Origin: Allomyces macrogynus ATCC 38327 | Lineage: Eukaryota; Blastocladiomycota; Blastocladiomycetes; Blastocladiales; Blastocladiaceae | NCBI GenBank assembly: GCA_000151295.1 | Contig: GG745333.1 | Coordinates: forward strand, 1,422,268 to 1,433,258 | Reading direction: 5' to 3' | DNA length: 10,991 bases | Shown: positions 1 to 8,344 of the stretch, piece by piece | Numbering within the stretch: position 1 is the first letter of the stretch | How the letters are laid out: each line of letters opens with the position of its first letter | The notes under the pieces: generated by a model | What the model saw: the letters and a program-made list of their open reading frames with translations, nothing else | The model's database searches: none | Told to the model about the DNA's origin: nothing | Program-made: the position numbers and the translations under genes

Positions 1-461
1 TTCATGAGCAGACGACAAATGGATATGTTCGATGGGCGCCGGGCAGGAAGCCATGTTGAAGCGAAGTCGGGTTGGAGCACGACAGGAGCAGAGAGCCCGA
101 TGGTTGCGGGTCGAGACTCGCGGTCGGTCGCCGGCCAGGCGCCATCGCCGGCTGGCTGGTCAGCCGACCGGCGCTAACCACCACCACGACTCTCGCCGTC
201 GACGCTGTCCACCGCGTCCGCCTGCCGCAAGCCGCCGTCCTCCCGACACCGACACGGCCGCTGCTGGCGACTGCCCGCAACGAGCCCGGTCCACCAGCGC
301 CAACCCCCGCGCCACCTGCTCGAGCTTCATCACCTTCACCGCTGCACGCGACTCGAAGTCTCGAGCACCGCTGTGCCGGCAATCTCCAACCTACTTTTGA
401 CTCGGCCCGGCTCGCGCCAGACCTTCGCCCAACCTCGCCCCGCGTTCCTTTGTCCGCGCCG
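1..461 (+). promoter_or_regulatory. Upstream/leader region of the phospholipase D gene
   Basis: I see no convincing gene here. The frame that becomes the PLD coding sequence has a TGA at 57-59 and then stays open, but its first ATG is at 462, so 60-461 is best read as 5' leader plus promoter. The stretch is rich in CCG/CGC and short C/T tracts, with ACC repeats near 178-188. I see no clear TATA box. A non-coding upstream exon or an unseen coding exon cannot be excluded. Confidence 0.5.
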
Positions 462-3400
462 ATGCCGCTGCAACGCACCCATGCTCACGACGACGTCGAC
501 GTCGGCCCGCCCACCGCCGACCCGGCCTCTCTTGAATGCTCCGACGACGACGGCGACGCACTCGCTCAAGCAGAAGCCGCCGACCGTGTCCCTGCCGCGC
601 TCCCATTTTCCAGCAATAATCAGCGCACACGACCAGGACTCGGTCGCCAGCTGTCGGACCCGACGATTACACGGACTGGATCCGCCGTCGTCGCCTCCAC
701 GAGTGGACGCTTGGCGGGATCCGTATCAACTCCCGCCGCCGCTGGACCCTTGCAGCGCAGTCTGAGCGTCGATACGCCATCATCTACCGCGTCGGCTGGC
801 GCAGGACCCGCATCGATCGCGCCCGTCGCCGTTGCTCCACCCAAGGCGCTCACGCCGCCCGGACCCAGCACCGACCGACGGACGGCATCTGGCGCCTCGA
901 GCCCACCGCCCAAACCGCGCCCGCTTCCGGCCCCTGCGCGCGCTCGCCACGCGCCCGTTCGTGCCAGCTTTACCATGTCGCCCCGCGTACGCCCGACAGC
1001 CGCGGCTGCATCGCCGTCGTTGATGCCGTTGCGGCCCAACTCGCCCAGCAGTAGCGGTTCGGCGTCAACGCGGTCGCCACACCCGCCCATGACGTCGTCG
1101 ACGTTATCGACGCCACCCGCAGCACGGCCCAGGAGCGTCGATTCGCTGTTGGCTGCCGTTACGGGCCGAGGCGCGCGCCACAGTGCCGGCAGCAACAACA
1201 GTACGGTATCATCGTCGTCCTCATCGTCAAGCTCTGGCGCGTGGCCGGGACCTCCACCTGCCACGTCCCGCGGAAATGGCGCGGGACGGTTCGCGCAGGC
1301 GAGTGCTGCGGTCGCTCCATTCCCGACGATTCTCGAAGGGTCGGATGAGAGCGCGTCGACGCCGCCACCGCCGTACACGAACGCGCTCGACGATACCGCA
1401 GGAACCGCGCGCGGTGGAACCCCGCTCATGCGCCCGACATCTCTATCGTCGGGATCATCGCTCAAGCCGTACTCGGCACCAGCAGGCCACCAGCGCGCCG
1501 CGAGTACGGGCAACTGGACGTCGTTGATGCTCGACGACACCAAGCCGCACGCACGCGCCGCGACCACGACCGCCGCTGCTGCCGACTTGCGCGAGACGGA
1601 TTTGCGATACTTGTCGTCGGCTGCGCACGCCGATGCGGACGAGTATCCGTCACGCCGGCGGTTCTCACACCCGGGCCCGGCGGGGGCCGGGTTCCGCACG
1701 CTCTCGCTGCCGCGCAACTTGAAGACGGTCACGTCCATGACCGCGCAGAATGCGTTGTCGCTGTTACAGGATTGGCGTGCGCGTGCGGCGGACGCGGTCT
1801 CGGATCTGGTGCGAGGCGCGACGGGCAACGAACAGGAGGATGTACAGGCTGAGGACCCGTTTGCGTTCTTGCCGATGCTCGGGTCGGCATTGCAGGTGCC
1901 GTTTGCGGCGCTCGCGGGTGATACCATGGTACGTGTTCCTGTGCTGATGGTGTTTGCTCGATGTGGTGGTGGCGGAGCACTGATCGCTTGTACTCACGGT
2001 GCCTCCTCGTGTAGCCGCCCATCATTCTCGAGGCACTTCAGGTCCGCGTGCACGTTGCGACCGACGACGCCTCCAACCAGCACCGCACCTTCAAGATGCA
2101 GCCGTTCCGCATCGCGTGTCGGTACGGGCCACACACCTGGGCCGTGCAGCGCACCGTCGGCGATTTCCTGGCCATGCACTTGAGGCTGTCGGCGCACTAT
2201 TACCTAGAGCTCCTCAAGCGTAAACTGCCGCCGTTGCCGTTCAACTTCAACTTTGCGCTCGACCAAGTCGCCGCGAACACGGCACGCCGCCACTCGACAA
2301 TCGTGCCAGAATCGACCTTCAATTTCGCGCAGGACCTGCAGCGGTACTTGCAGCAGCTCTTGCAGGCACTCAACATGCTACCGGAAATCACCCCACTCGG
2401 CGAATTCCTCGCGTTTTCCGCGCTCTCGTTCGACCCGCGATTCCCGTCCAAACCCGTCGAGGCGCGCGTCTCGCTCCGCCTAAACCCGCGGTGGACGTGC
2501 GCGTGGTTCACGGCCAAAGAAGCCGACCGGACGCGCGACCAGTGGGTGCTTGTCGGCCCGTCGTGGCTGACGGTGCTCGCTGACTTGGCCAAACCAGACC
2601 CCGTCATGGTGATTCTCGTTACGCCTCAATTCTCGGTTGAGAGCGTGCACGACCGCGACCCGCTCGGGTTCCGACAAGTCGCGCTGCTCGTAAACCCGGC
2701 GCGTGGGGTGCCCGTGAACGCAGCGCGTACCTTGCGCTGGGAGGTCGAGGACGAGCCGCAGCATGATTTGCTGTACAAGGCGATGCGGGATATGCTCGAT
2801 AATTGCGAGTACGCGCAGGTGCCGCGGTGGTCGGCGTTTGCGCCGCCGCGTGCGGGGGGTAGGGTCGAGTTCTTCGTGGATGGGGAAGAGTACTTTGAGC
2901 GGGTCGCAGACGCGATTGATGGGGCGAGGCGGTCCGTGTATATTCTCGACTGGTACGTGGTTCACATTGCTCCTTGTCGCTGCGTTGTGGTAGAGTTAAC
3001 TGACCGTTGTTCCCTTCTCCACCAGGTGGCTGAGCCCGGAGGTCTATATGAAGCGACCGATCTGTCCGGAGAACGAGGAGTGGCGGCTGGACCGGCTGCT
3101 GCAGCGCAAGGCCAAGGAGGGCGTGCAAATCTACATCATTGTCTACAAGGAGGTCACGGCCGCGCTCTCCAACTGTACGCTGTGCTGGCCGATTCCCTCG
3201 TCTGTCGTTCATTGCTTGCGCTCACGTTCTGCTTCCCACGCTCTGCTGCGCACTAGGCTCGTTCCACACCAAATTCTACCTCGTCTCGCTGCACCCCAAC
3301 ATCCACGTGCAGCGACACCCGGACATGCTCAAGACGACCCCCTTCTGGGCACACCACGAGAAAGCCGTCGTCATCGACGACCGCGTGGCCTATCTTGGCG

Positions 3401-5370
3401 GCCTCGACCTGTGCTACGGGCGGTGGGACTCGCACGCGCACCCGCTCGTCGATCTGGCTCCACCCGAATCCGGCGCACAGCTGTTCCCAGGGCAGGACTT
3501 TTCGAACCCGCGTCACGCCGATTTCCGGTCGATTGATACGACGTGGATGACCGACTTGCTCGACCGCACGCGCGTGCCGCGCATGCCGTGGCACGATGTC
3601 GCCTGTGCCCTTCATGGACCGACGGTCGCCGATTTGGCGAGGCATTTCGTGCAGAGGTGGAATTACGTCAAGGCGCGGAAAGCTGCGGGGAGGAACGATT
3701 TGCCACTGCTGTTCCCGGGCGCGCCCGTGCCGGAGGTCGTCGTCGAGGAGGTGCCGAAATGCACGCATTCGACGGCAGCGAGGCCGATGAGGGAGGCCGA
3801 GCGACGACCGGGGGCGCCGCATTCGGTGCAGTTGACAAGGTCGCTCGCGTCGTGGTCGTGTGGCGTGCCGACGGAGAAGAGTATCCTGACGGCGTACGAG
3901 ACGCTGATTGACGAGGCAAAGTACTTTGTCTACATTGAGAACCAGTTCTTTGGTACGCTGGCGCAGTGCTCGATCCAATGGAAAGGTGACGATGTGATGA
4001 CTGACGTATGTGTTTTGATTTTGCTAGTCACGTCGGCGGGCGAGGGCGGCGCGCGCAACAAGATCGGGCAGGGCGCTGTACAAGCGCATCTACCGCGCCT
4101 ACACGCAGCGCGAACCGTTCCGCGTGATTGTCATGATGCCGCTGCTGCCGGCATTTGCGGGGCCCATCGAGTCGGCCGCGGCCAGTACCCTTCGGTGCGT
4201 TATGCCCTCCTACTCTCCCTTGCCCGGCCGCGAACTGACCCCACCCTATATCCCGACAGCATGGTCATGAACTACCAATTCGAGTCGATCTCGCGCGGCC
4301 CTAACAGCTTGATCGCGCGCCTCGAGCAAGCCGGGATCCCCGCCGATGAGTACGTGACCTTCTACGGCCTGCGCACGTTCGACTTCCTCGACGCGAGCGC
4401 GACCGCCGCCGCTGCCGCCGCCGCGGCGGGCAAGCACTCGCCGTCGACCGAGTCCCTCGCGCCGTGGCCCGGCGCGCCCGCAAGCGAATTCGCAACTCCG
4501 ACGACCGAGTACGACATGGTCACGCTCGTCGAGGACCCGCAAGGCCTCACCACCACTGCGACCCCGCCGCCATTGCGTCCGCGCGCCGAGACGGCACTGA
4601 CGCTCGCGTCGAACGAGGGCAAATTTGTGACCGAGATGGTGTATATTCACACGAAGCTCATGATCGTCGATGACCGGCACGCGATCTTGGGGTCGGCGAA
4701 TATCAATGACCGGTCGATGCTCGGCGACCGCGACTCGGAGTTGGCGATCGTGATTTCGGGGCAAGGGGACGCGTGGGTGCCGATGGGTGGCGACGGGCAA
4801 GAGGTGGTCGTGGATTCGGCGATTCACGATCTGCGCATGAAGCTCATGAAGGAGCATCTGGGGCAGTTGGGCGATGCGAGCGAGGATCATGTCTTGGCGA
4901 ATGTGCTCGCGCCCGAGTTTGAGCACTTGTGGCATGGGACGGCAAGGAGGAATACGGCCGTATTCCGCGACGTGTTTCATTGCGTGCCGGACGATACGGG
5001 TACGTGCGAATGCTAACTTTCTGGCGGGCGGGAAGCCGCGAAACTGATCGATCGTGTTATTTACATTTTTGTCACAGTCGATTCGTGGTCGGCGTACTCG
5101 GCATTCCGGTCGGCACGCCCGCTCAACTCGATGACGCTCGACCAGGCCAAGGCGCAGCTCGGCCAGATCTGCGGGCACTTGGGTACGTTTATCGCGCCCT
5201 CCTCCTCTCCCGCTCCCTCTCCTCTCCAACCGACGGGTGTTCCACGTCCACTGACCCTCGATTTCCCAATCTCGATAGTTCAATTCCCAACCAAATTCCT
5301 GCACCGCGAAAACCTCGGCGCCAGTCTATTTTCCGCCGAGAACCTCGTGCCGCCCGAAATCTTTGCGTAA
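462..5370 (+). CDS. PLD1: Phospholipase D, PX-PH-HKD type (PLD1/Spo14-like)
   Basis: This gene encodes a phosphatidylcholine-hydrolysing phospholipase D, which makes phosphatidic acid at membranes. Inferred exons: 462-1928, 2015-2952, 3026-3174, 3257-3952, 4028-4194, 4260-4999, 5078-5182, 5279-5370, giving about 1450 residues once one surplus base is ignored. Residues 1-470 are Ser/Pro/Ala-rich and look disordered. A PX domain follows (about 495-600, starting near EALQVRVHV), then a PH domain (about 610-730) and two PLD halves. HKD1 reads HEKAVVID (3355-3378, H885/K887/D892), followed by [14 protein letters not shown]2 reads HTKLMIVD (4648-4671, about H1269), followed by [29 protein letters not shown] and the C-terminal ENLVPPEIF are also family signatures. 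The start is the first in-frame ATG after the TGA at 57-59. Oddities are a one-base frame break at 4071-4073 and an Ala-rich insert before HKD2. The domain order matches fungal Spo14 and animal PLD1/2. Family assignment is very secure; N-terminus and exact start are less so. Confidence 0.95.
903..941 (+). other. Proline-rich SH3-type motif in PLD N-terminus
   Basis: Codons for [13 protein letters not shown] (about residues 148-160) form a proline run with interspersed basic residues, as in SH3-binding peptides. It sits in the disordered N-terminus. Binding is inferred from composition only. Confidence 0.4.
1209..1235 (+). repeat. Polyserine codon run in PLD exon 1
   Basis: Nine consecutive Ser codons (mixed TCN and AGY) follow Asn/Thr/Val in the disordered N-terminus. 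Mixed codon use argues that the Ser run is maintained at protein level rather than by recent triplet slippage. Confidence 0.7.
1362..1376 (+). other. PPPPY (PPxY) motif in PLD N-terminus
   Basis: The codons read PPPPY at about residues 301-305, directly after Ser-Thr and before Thr-Asn. PPxY is the established ligand of WW domains such as those of Nedd4/Rsp5 ubiquitin ligases, so it could mark a trafficking or turnover signal. That role is inference. Confidence 0.45.
4071..4073 (+). other. Single-base frame break in PLD exon 5
   Basis: Frame-1 codons read NKIGQ up to 4071, and the family continuation [10 protein letters not shown] resumes in the next frame from 4073. One G in the GGG run is surplus. 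Spliced as given, the protein would lose HKD2. No alternative acceptor repairs this, because [13 protein letters not shown] upstream is in the correct frame after the intron at 3953-4027. Likely a consensus error. Confidence 0.8.
4387..4620 (+). other. Low-complexity insert between RGPNS and HKD2 of PLD
   Basis: About 78 codons (residues about 1182-1259) separate FYGLRTFDF from [10 protein letters not shown], positions that lie close together in most eukaryotic PLDs. The insert starts with eight Ala codons (4405-4428) and continues Ser/Pro/Thr-rich. It is in frame and ends without splice signals, so it is probably translated as a surface loop within the second catalytic half. Confidence 0.65.
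5326..5370. other. Antisense overlap of PLD and MCU coding ends
   Basis: The PLD stop TAA is at 5368-5370 on the plus strand, and the MCU stop TAG is at 5328-5326 on the minus strand. The two coding sequences therefore share 45 bp in opposite orientation. On the plus strand these bases encode the conserved PLD tail around [10 protein letters not shown]. On the minus strand they encode the MCU tail, ending HEVLGGK. Both mRNAs must also extend 3' UTRs into the other gene. Confidence 0.85.
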
Positions 5371-6568
5371 TTCGCGCCGCCATTTCGGAACCGTTGTGTC
5401 TGGCAAGTACGCACGCACGACCGGGTCCCACGTCGCACGGAGCTGGGTGAGCGTCTCGCGCGCCGTCGCGTGCGCCGCCAGGTCGAGCCCGGCACGACGC
5501 GCGTGCCGACGCTGCAGGAGGGACTCGAGGTGGTTCGATGCGGCCTCGTACGTGTATTCGCGCCGGAGGACGGCGAAGTAGGTCGCGCCTACGCGGAGGG
5601 GTGGGGTGAGTGGACAGGGGTGGGGTGGAGGGGAACAGGGGGGAGGGGGACGCACCGATAATGACGGTGCCGAGACCGAGCAGGTACGACGTGGGTTCCA
5701 TGAGGTCCTGGCGTCGTCGTATCGCGCGGAACAGGGTGGGAGGGCGCGGATGTACATAGATTGCGGGGATGGCGCGCGCGCCGTCAGTTCGTCGCGTCAA
5801 GTTGCTTCTTTTCTCCTTTCGTTCATTTTTTTTTTTTTTTGCTTCGTGTCCTGTATTTCTTCCATTTGCAAACCGGCCCAATAGAGCTTCCTTCGCATTC
5901 CATCGACGTACCCATCCCATCTCGTACGTCAGGTACACGATCCCGGCCAGCTCCGTGCACAGCCCGACCCCTCCTCCGATCACCAACATATTCAACTGTC
6001 CGCGCACTTTCTTCTCCACCTCCTCCACCGTCCCCTGCACGCGCACCACCGCTGCGGCCTTGCCCTCCACGTCCGCACGCACCGCGCGCAGCTTTTGCAG
6101 TGCTGCGCGAGCATCGAATACGTGCGGCACGTCGTCGATCCACAGGACGTACGCGCCACGGACGAGTTGTGCGACCGGGATCGACGCCAGGTCCGCGGGG
6201 GGTAACGGGGTGGACGTGTACCCTCGCGTCAGCCAGATCCGGGACCCGCGGTACTCGTGACGTAAGTTGTTGAGGATGTCGGACGCGGTGGCGGACGCGG
6301 CGGGGACGTGCTGGATGTAGATGGGCGCGTCGGACGCTGCCGAGTTGGTGGAGGATGGGTCGGGGACGCGAAGGGACGCGAGAATGCCCGAGGTCGGGGA
6401 GGAGGTCAGGTCCACGGTCACGGTGCGCTGTAGGGTCTGCAGCCGCGGGACGCGGTCGGTGCGCGAGTCGAGCGCGCCGTGCAGGTGGACCTGGCGGGTC
6501 GCGGCCAAGGTGGCGCGTGGGAGGAAACCGCGCGTGAAGGCCGCAAACGGTCGGGATCGGGATAGCAT
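5326..6568 (-). CDS. MCU: Mitochondrial calcium uniporter pore subunit (MCU)
   Basis: This gene encodes the pore-forming subunit of the inner-membrane calcium uniporter. Exons on the minus strand: 6568-5912, 5707-5656, 5588-5326, giving 323 residues. The N-terminus, MLSRSRPFAAFTRGF, is Arg/Ser-rich without acidic residues, as in a mitochondrial presequence, and this supports the ATG at 6568 over longer options. Residues about 155-190 are charged and likely coiled coil (KLRAVRADVEGK, VEEVEKKV). TM1 is about 194-214 (MLVIGGGVGLCTELAGIVYL). The selectivity signature WDLMEP spans residues 219-224 (human WDIMEP), keeping both acidic ring residues D220 and E223. TM2 follows, then the matrix helix REYTYEA, which matches human RQEYVYPEA. 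Donors are GTACGT and GTGCGT. The gene converges on PLD and lies head-to-tail after the mL45-like gene. The family call is firm; presequence cleavage is not determined. Confidence 0.93.
5708..5911 (-). other. MCU intron 1 (204 nt), the longest intron in the window
   Basis: The donor GTACGT follows the TGG of the filter motif and the acceptor CAG precedes GAC, so splicing joins W to DLMEP in phase 0. A CTGAC lies about 74 nt before the acceptor. The intron holds a T15 tract (A15 on the coding strand) and is roughly two to three times the length of the others. Confidence 0.85.
5826..5840. repeat. T15 homopolymer
   Basis: Fifteen consecutive T on the plus strand, which is A15 in the sense strand of MCU intron 1. 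Length polymorphism and sequencing error are both likely here. It does not touch coding sequence. Confidence 0.9.
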
Positions 6569-6858
6569 GGGGTCGGGGACGCGATTGCAGCGAGTTGTGG
6601 TTGTGTTGGCCGGGTGGTGGATGAGATGGTGTTGAAGTCGACGACGCGGACGATGTGGGCGAGCGTGGTTGTGATGTTGTTGCCGATTTGTGTGTGTTGC
6701 TTCCGTCGGTTGGCTTCGCACTTGGCCGTGCTCGCTCAAATCTTGCTCACAATCCAGCACGACGAGGAACGAAACCACAAGGTCATGACTACTAGGATAA
6801 TGTTATTCACAAAAAGTGGCCGACGCCGCGGCTACAGACCCTCTCCACCCACCCACGT
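6569..6858 (-). promoter_or_regulatory. Spacer: mL45-like 3' end and MCU promoter
   Basis: Between the mL45-like stop (6859) and the MCU ATG (6568) lie 290 bp with no supported gene. Read on the minus strand, the distal half holds an AT-richer patch (6784-6818, with TTTTTGTGAATAAC), the best candidate for mRNA 3'-end signals. The half nearer MCU contains CA-rich repeats and would be promoter and leader. No consensus AATAAA or clear TATA box is present. Confidence 0.45.
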
Positions 6859-7846
6859 TCACTTTGCCGGCTGCTCATTCTTGCCGGCGATGCGCCACCC
6901 CTTGCCGTCCGGGATAAAGCGCTCGTAGACAACGTTTTCGACGGGCTCGAGTTCCTGCGACGTGATAGGCTTGCCCTTGGCGTCGAGCACGGCCAGACGC
7001 TAGAAGGGGAGGCCGTGAGAATGGATCCAGCCCCAAGAATGGGTGTGTGTGTGAGGGGGGGGGGGGGGTCACAGCACACACTCACCTGCTGGACTTGATC
7101 TTGACGGTGATTTGCGCACACCAATCTGGTCCTCTGGACTCTTCGAGTAGCGCAGGTTCACAATCTTGGGGCGTTCCACGGCGCCGAGGTACTCCCACTT
7201 GAAGGTACCCGGCCGGTTCTTCATTTGGTTCTTGAGCGTCTGTTCATGGTCATGCAGCGCAAGTCAGGAATAGGTGGAGAGAGGAGGCGCGAATGACAGG
7301 AGCACGAACCGAGAGCATTTGCGAGGTCACGTAGGGCGCCATATGGTCGGGCTTGCCGCTAGATAGACAGCAGAGATCAGATTGAGTAATGTGTTCCTGG
7401 GTCATGACGAGGGCAGGACCACGCACTCGGCAAACATGGTGTTCATCTTGACGTAGATCTGCTCGGCCTCGAGACCAAACTTGTTGGCCTTGAACCCGTT
7501 CAAGTCCGACTTCAAGCGCGACACGCTACCCGACGCGATCAACCGGTCAGCGAGTGTTTTCGCATCGCGTGCAACGCTGTCAGAGCACGACATACTCGAA
7601 CGTCGACTGGGCCAGGTTCATCAGGTAATCCTTGCACTCCTTGCGGCCCTCAGCCGAGAAGGGCAGCGGGAACCGATCCGGGCGCACATAGGGGTCCATG
7701 AGCTTGCCCACGCAGTCCATGCGCAGCGACACCTTCTTGGTCGCGTAGGTGCGCGATGCGACAGTGGCCACGGTGGGCACGAGCGTGCGCGCGGCCAATG
7801 GGCTCGCGACGGCCGCGGCAAGGGATGTTGTCGTGTTGCGAAGCAT
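6859..7846 (-). CDS. Tim44-like domain mitochondrial protein (mL45/Mba1-like)
   Basis: This is probably the mitoribosomal protein mL45 or its fungal relative Mba1, which dock the mitoribosome at the inner membrane. Exons on the minus strand: 7846-7596, 7525-7427, 7358-7310, 7239-7086, 6999-6859, giving about 231 residues once two missing bases are allowed for. The N-terminus, MLRNTTTSLAAAVASPLAAR, looks like a presequence, so the ATG at 7846 is preferred to one at 7906. The core shows the Tim44/mL45 pattern: a helix with EAEQIYVKMNTMFADGKPD, then TFKWEYLGAVERPKIVNLRY, then QITVKIKS, then RLAVLDAKGKP, ending in VVYERF and WRIAGK. Exon 4 breaks frame twice near its end (about 7114 and 7091). 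Donors are GTATGT, GTGCGT, GTTCGT and GTGAGT. Tim44 itself is less likely because the protein is short and lacks the long Tim44 N-terminus. Superfamily firm, exact orthology moderate. Confidence 0.78.
7055..7068. repeat. G14 homopolymer with adjoining GT repeat
   Basis: Fourteen G on the plus strand, preceded by a short (GT)n stretch at about 7043-7052. It lies in intron 4 (7000-7085) of the mL45-like gene, where the sense strand reads C14 between donor and branch region. No coding effect is expected. Confidence 0.9.
7086..7120 (-). other. Two frame breaks at the end of mL45-like exon 4
   Basis: Upstream sequence reads PEDQIGVR. The expected continuation QITVKIK is in another frame from 7114, implying one missing base between 7115 and 7114. 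The next exon starts in phase 0 with RLAVLD, which demands a second missing base in the CC pair at 7092-7091 (KIKS then QQ). Splicing alternatives I tried do not restore both. Confidence 0.6.
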
Positions 7847-8344
7847 GGTCGATTGATTGGTTGCAAAAATCGAGCGCTGCAAGGTCCAATTGAGATTGCC
7901 GTCCAATTTGAGCAGTGGGACGGGCGGGCCAGAATCGCGTGCCGCAAGTATAAGCGGGTTGCCAGCTGTTGTTTGAGTGTGCTGGCGGCCGGATTCGATC
8001 TGTTCGCGAAGCGAAGGGAGTTGGGTGGTGGTGTGGTTGATGCAGAAGTGATCAGCAAATCATGGGCCTGCCGCATCTGTCGCATTTGCGTGACCAATGC
8101 CGCTCGCGCTCCACCGCGTCGCTGCTGGGCGCTTTCGCGGCCAGTGACCACCGCCGCGACGCCGACACGAATCCCGCCCGCACGACGAGCGCGACGCTCT
8201 CGACACTCTCCGCAATATAATCCTCTCCACCCGATCTTGCGGCCGCCCGCCCCTCCGACCTCCGCCACGGCCCGTGCGCTCCGCAACGACCCGTCTCTGG
8301 CCCTCAACACCAACCGTTCAACCTTCTCGACCCCGGCACTCGCC
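7847..8344. promoter_or_regulatory. Divergent intergenic region between mL45-like gene and TAF1
   Basis: These 498 bp separate two divergent start codons and carry no supported gene, so they probably act as a bidirectional promoter. Toward TAF1 there is a TATA-like AATATAAT at 8214-8221, about 125 bp before its ATG, and a CCAAT at 8094-8098. Toward the mL45-like gene, the minus strand has an imperfect TTATAC around 7948-7953 and two inverted CCAAT elements (7886-7890, 7903-7907). Assignments are motif-based only. Confidence 0.5.
7884..7912. repeat. Paired GTCCAATT(T)GAG direct repeat
   Basis: Two near-identical copies, at 7884-7894 and 7901-7912, are offset by 17 bp and differ by one T. They contain CCAAT and lie 38-66 bp upstream of the mL45-like ATG. 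They could be binding sites for a CCAAT factor (HAP/NF-Y type), a known regulator of mitochondrial genes in fungi, or chance. Confidence 0.4.

Noticed and set aside
32..400. Upstream 122-codon plus-strand frame as a separate small gene
   Set aside because: Arg/Pro/Ala/Ser low complexity, no domain, and it sits in the PLD leader. An upstream ORF in the mRNA is possible, but nothing supports a stable protein.
620..1927. 435-codon open frame on the minus strand across PLD exon 1
   Set aside because: It is a shadow in GC-rich DNA. Its composition mirrors the plus-strand Ser/Pro/Ala codons, it has no recognisable domain, and the plus strand leads directly into a PX domain.
4006..4027. GTATGT...CTAG as a 22-nt intron in PLD
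   Set aside because: It is too short to splice, and it would leave about 53 nt of extra sequence after YIENQFF. The intron 3953-4027 gives a perfect family match (YIENQFF then VTSAGEGG...NKIGQ).
4246..5304. 352-codon minus-strand open frame opposite PLD exons 6-8
   Set aside because: The plus strand here encodes HKD2 and the conserved PLD C-terminus. The minus frame is Arg/His-rich with no family resemblance.
7481..8344. In-frame plus-strand extension upstream of the TAF1 ATG
   Set aside because: It lacks an ATG, runs antisense through mL45-like exons and across the promoter, and shows no TAF1 similarity. The ATG at 8345 is the first in frame.
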